NCBI GenBank assembly: GCA_903834925.1
Contig: CAILLA010000206.1
Location: 21,977 to 85,976, forward strand
Source: an uncultured Schlesneria sp.
Lineage (GTDB): Bacteria > Planctomycetota > Planctomycetia > Planctomycetales > Planctomycetaceae
Length of the DNA: 64,000 nt
Direction of reading: 5' to 3'
The translations under genes and the position numbers were made by a program. The notes beneath the pieces were generated by a model. It was not told the DNA's origin and did no database searches. It saw only the letters and a program-made list of their open reading frames with translations. Below are positions 61,063 through 64,000 of this stretch, one piece after another; position 1 is the first letter of the stretch, and the number at the start of each line of letters is the position of its first letter.

Positions 61063-64000
61063 CGGGAAACTCCACGATATGAATCACTCTTCCGCAGCAG
61101 CCTCGCGGCACGATCGAATCGCGGCGAATCCGCCGGATTTCGATCGACGTCGGATTTGTCTTTCAACCAACCGAGGCCGCTCATTACTAACGAACTGGCA
61201 CCGAAAAACATGATTGAACTTCCCGCCATACTTGGCTCACCCGTAACGACTTCGGAGATGTATTCAACTGATTCGTTCGAGCCATTCAACGTACGCTCGT
61301 AATCAAAAGCAGAATCACTTCTTTTGTGTTCCAAGTTATGGTCATTGTTATTGTTCCACTCGATTCGACTGCGTTTTGAACCGAATCGTGAATTCCCTTC
61401 GATGAATGTTTTCGCCTGGCAAGACTCTTCATTCAAAGTTGACGATTCAAAAGCAGAAATTGCCTGAATTTGGGAAAACGTTGTTGAATCGATCGATGAT
61501 CCGCCAGGTTCCGTGGTCGTTGAATCCGTGCTATCTGGCACTGATATACCTGACGAAGCGGAATCACCATCGTAGGAGTTGGCGTCTGGTTCCGTTTGCT
61601 GTTGCCGCTTGCTTGAAGAAGGCAACCGATCGCGAATCGATTCGATTCCGTCGTCGATTGAACCATTAACGATATTGAATTCGAGAACCGTTCGCTTGTT
61701 CGCATCCCCCGGTTCTTGAACAACGATTTTATACCTACCGTCGGGAAATGTTTGTTTTCCCGATTCTTTGTTTTTGGCGATTTCGTCGAGCAATCCATCA
61801 AGGTCTAATTCACCGAGCTCAAACTCTTCTGTCTGATCAGCGAGCGTAAATACCAAATTGACGAGTAATTTCGAGGTGACAACTTCTTCCTTTACCTGGA
61901 TGTCATGATTAACGACTCCAACGAGCGTTGGTGGCGCGATCGTGTCGTGCAACTGGTCATTGACCACTTGTGCGTCCGGTATATGAAGAAGTTTTACCGG
62001 TGGCGTCACGTCAAACGCGATAGTATGGGCCCCTGCCCCAGGAATTTTGAATGGCATCAGCGATTCGTGCGCACCGACAGAACCGTGGAACTCAGCCTCG
62101 CCTGTGGTGTAAACGATTAAGCCACCAGGACCATCAAGGCTTCCATAGAATTCAATATTGCCTCCTCGCTCGCTCGTAAGCGTAATGACGTTAAACACCT
62201 GAACGTCATCATTGTAAGTCTGGTGTCCGATCGTTGTCACATCCCCTATTAGTAAAGTATGGACTCCGGTAATGTCGAGCGAGGTCAACGGGATGGTTGC
62301 TCCAATTGCAGCAAAGTGACTGTTGTTCCCCGAACCCATGCGGTCTCCAGTAAATGTCACACTCCCCGACTCTGCGGAAACCGTCAGAGCATACGCACCA
62401 TCCACCGTCGAACCGAAAAAGATATTACCCTCCTTGCTCGTTAGTGTGTCATTGGCTCCCAGGGTCACCGCACCCGAATAGGTCTGAGTGTCACACGTCG
62501 TGATGTTACCATCCAGCGTTGATGGACCGCTGACACTTAACGACTCCAGGCTGATTACGCCGCCCACATTCCCTCCGAAAGTTGTGCGACCTGTACCCGT
62601 GTTAAGAGTAAGACTTTGCTGACACACCGTCGTCCCGTCGATCGTCGAATCAAACGTCACATTACCGTTGTTCGTACTGGTGAGCGTGTCACTATTGGTC
62701 AGGTGAACTGCGCCATCATAGGCCTGGTTTCCCGTCGTCGTTACGTTTCCGTTCAGGTACGTGATTCCCGTGTAACTCAGGTCTCCCACCACGTTCATTG
62801 TCGACTGCTGGGTGATCGTCCCCGATGTTACCGACACCGAACCCAAGTTCGCCGATCCTCCTACTGCCGCATCAAAGGTTGTACTTCCCGTGCCGGCCCT
62901 CACTGTCAGACTTTGTGCGCCGCTGGTTGTACCATCCAACGTCGAATCAAACGTCACGTCACTGTTCGTCGTCGTCAACGTGTCGCCGTTTGTCAGATGA
63001 ACCGCACCGTTGTAGGTTTGACTCCCCGTCGTCGTCACATTCCCGTTCAGGAATGCGGTCCCGGAGTAACTCAGATCGCCCATGACATTCATCGTCGACT
63101 GTTGATTGATCGTCGCCGAAGTCACCGTCACCGAACCAACCTTTACCATACTCCCGACCGACCCGTCGAACGTTGTTGCTTCGAGTCCCGTGATCACCGT
63201 CAGCGCATAAGTTCCGTCGACAGTCGAATCGAACGTCACACCACGATTCGTCGTCGTCAAGGTGTCGTTGTTTGTCAGATGAACCGCACCATTGTAAGTC
63301 TGGGTCCCCGTCGTAGTGACATTCCCCCGCAGGTACGTGATCCCCGCATAATCGAGGCTGCCGAAAACATTCATCGTCGACTGCTGGGTAATCGTCCCTG
63401 ACGTCACCGACACCGAACCCAGGGCGGTCGTTCCGCCGACAGCCCCGTCGAATATCGTGCTCCCGGTCCCGGTGCTCACCGTCAATCTCTGCTGACCACT
63501 CGTGATCCCGTCCACTGTCGAGCCGAACGTCACATTACCGTTGCTCGTGGTTTTCAGTGTGTCACTGTTCGTCAAATGAACGACACCGTTGTAGGTCTGG
63601 CTCCCTGTCGTCGTTACGTCCCCGTTGAGGTACGTCGTACCGTTGTCCGTAAGGTTCCCTACGACGTTCATCGTTGACTGTTGAGTAATTGTCCCCGACG
63701 TCACCGACACCGTACCCAGGGTTGTCCCGCTACCGACAGCCCCGTCGAACGTGGTGCTCCCCGTACCAGTCACGACGGTCAGGGACTGCTGACCACTTGT
63801 CATCCCATCCAATGTTGAATCGAATGTCACATTGCCGTTGTTCGTCGATGTCAACGTGTCGCTGTTCGTCAGGTGATCGGCACCGTTGTAAGTCTGGTTC
63901 CCCGTCGTCGTCACGTTCCCGTTGAGGTACGTCGTCCCGTTGTCAGTCAGATTTCCTACCACATTCATCGTCGACTGCTGGGTGATCGTTCCTGAGGTGA
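61059..64000 (-). CDS. Giant beta-strand repeat surface protein (N-terminus outside window)
   Basis: Open to the right edge; 969 residues plus the edge are visible. From 64000 down to about 62480 it is built of tandem units of about 94-99 residues, each reading like MNVVGNLTDNGTTYLNGNV, TYNGAVHLTNSDTL, DSTVDGTTSGQQSLT, TTFDGAVG and SVSVTSGTITQQST. After further divergent units it continues into a Pro/Ser/Thr-rich region, and near the C-terminus (SSIMFFGASSLVMSGLGWL) a membrane span. The beta-strand repeats resemble filamentous haemagglutinin/autotransporter-type passengers. The kinase gene starts within its stop codon (ATGA). Confidence 0.82.
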   Translation of the reverse strand, partial: TSGTITQQSTMNVVGNLTDNGTTYLNGNVTTTGNQTYNGADHLTNSDTLTSTNNGNVTFDSTLDGMTSGQQSLTVVTGTGSTTFDGAVGSGTTLGTVSVTSGTITQQSTMNVVGNLTDNGTTYLNGDVTTTGSQTYNGVVHLTNSDTLKTTSNGNVTFGSTVDGITSGQQRLTVSTGTGSTIFDGAVGGTTALGSVSVTSGTITQQSTMNVFGSLDYAGITYLRGNVTTTGTQTYNGAVHLTNNDTLTTTNRGVTFDSTVDGTYALTVITGLEATTFDGSVGSMVKVGSVTVTSATINQQSTMNVMGDLSYSGTAFLNGNVTTTGSQTYNGAVHLTNGDTLTTTNSDVTFDSTLDGTTSGAQSLTVRAGTGSTTFDAAVGGSANLGSVSVTSGTITQQSTMNVVGDLSYTGITYLNGNVTTTGNQAYDGAVHLTNSDTLTSTNNGNVTFDSTIDGTTVCQQSLTLNTGTGRTTFGGNVGGVISLESLSVSGPSTLDGNITTCDTQTYSGAVTLGANDTLTSKEGNIFFGSTVDGAYALTVSAESGSVTFTGDRMGSGNNSHFAAIGATIPLTSLDITGVHTLLIGDVTTIGHQTYNDDVQVFNVITLTSERGGNIEFYGSLDGPGGLIVYTTGEAEFHGSVGAHESLMPFKIPGAGAHTIAFDVTPPVKLLHIPDAQVVNDQLHDTIAPPTLVGVVNHDIQVKEEVVTSKLLVNLVFTLADQTEEFELGELDLDGLLDEIAKNKESGKQTFPDGRYKIVVQEPGDANKRTVLEFNIVNGSIDDGIESIRDRLPSSSKRQQQTEPDANSYDGDSASSGISVPDSTDSTTTEPGGSSIDSTTFSQIQAISAFESSTLNEESCQAKTFIEGNSRFGSKRSRIEWNNNNDHNLEHKRSDSAFDYERTLNGSNESVEYISEVVTGEPSMAGSSIMFFGASSLVMSGLGWLKDKSDVDRNPADSPRFDRAARLLRKSDSYRGVSR
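62499..64000 (-). repeat. Tandem coding repeats of about 282-297 bp
   Basis: Within the giant repeat protein, unit starts are at 63968, 63671, 63374, 63092 and 62798, giving lengths of 297, 297, 282, and 294 bp. Units keep similarity at DNA level, which is strongest between neighbours, indicating recent tandem duplication or gene conversion. The array runs past the right edge. Confidence 0.8.

Noticed and set aside
62616..63401. 261-codon plus-strand frame in the tandem repeats
   Set aside because: It is the repeated complement of the surface-protein units (regular RRR/VTQ pattern), not a separate gene.

Overview
The window looks like chromosomal DNA from a planctomycete (phylum Planctomycetota; probably a Planctomycetaceae or Schlesneria/Gimesia-like lineage, an inference from gene content only). 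The indicators are four DUF1559 prepilin-like proteins with the H-X9-DG motif, several Cys-type sulfatases, a two-gene PVC-type dehydrogenase/CxxCH cytochrome set, a Ser/Thr kinase with an MDWG activation motif fused to WD40 propellers, a BlaI/BlaR-type pair with a very large sensor, and many small exported proteins. I recognised no rRNA, tRNA, CRISPR array, phage or intact IS element.

Layout. 1-3160: end of a membrane protease/HlyD-like adaptor gene followed by a short SecA paralogue. 3199-6525: GH63-type glucosidase and a small unknown protein. 6526-8579: a gene-poor, repeat-rich and partly AT-rich stretch. 8580-12681: exported beta-helix protein, Ldh-family oxidoreductase (minus strand), GAF/SpoIIE phosphatase. 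12713-19613 (minus): PQQ-type sugar dehydrogenase with two haem sites, then a BlaI - BlaR-like - paralogue operon containing a decayed third copy of the sensor's C-terminus. 19806-24444: YbjQ, SMR-like protein, signal-less HtrA-like protease, membrane protein, CotH protein. 24445-28515 (minus): a decayed lipoprotein, then a Cys-rich protein / DUF1559 / lipoprotein / DUF4198 group that may handle metal. 28764-33936: exported HAD phosphatase, three more DUF1559-type proteins, a small lipoprotein. 33952-38533 (minus): two sialate O-acetylesterase-like proteins and a sulfatase, two of them coupled by an ATGA overlap. 38661-39649 (minus): ParD-like antitoxin/zeta-like ATPase module. 39812-49919: split PVC-type dehydrogenase/cytochrome and two tandem arylsulfatases. 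50104-53784: zinc-ribbon membrane protein and a tight operon of DUF4239, AIM24, a UrtA-like binding lipoprotein and LapA. 53785-54757: no large gene. 54758-55333: small exported protein. 55532-64000 (minus): a giant beta-strand repeat surface protein, cut by the window edge, coupled by ATGA to a 1794-residue kinase with about 21 WD40 repeats, and possibly a tiny third gene.

How it fits together. Much of the window serves breakdown of sulfated or acetylated polysaccharides (sulfatases, SASA esterases, GH63, beta-helix protein, periplasmic dehydrogenases and cytochromes) and envelope signalling (BlaR-like sensor, SpoIIE phosphatase, WD40 kinase). Intergenic spaces carry several families of short structured repeats, with copies up to 38 kb apart. 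The most interesting candidates for an undescribed system are the repeat-protein/WD40-kinase operon at the right edge, the protease-adaptor/SecA pair at the left edge, and the BlaR-like operon with its duplicated C-terminal module.
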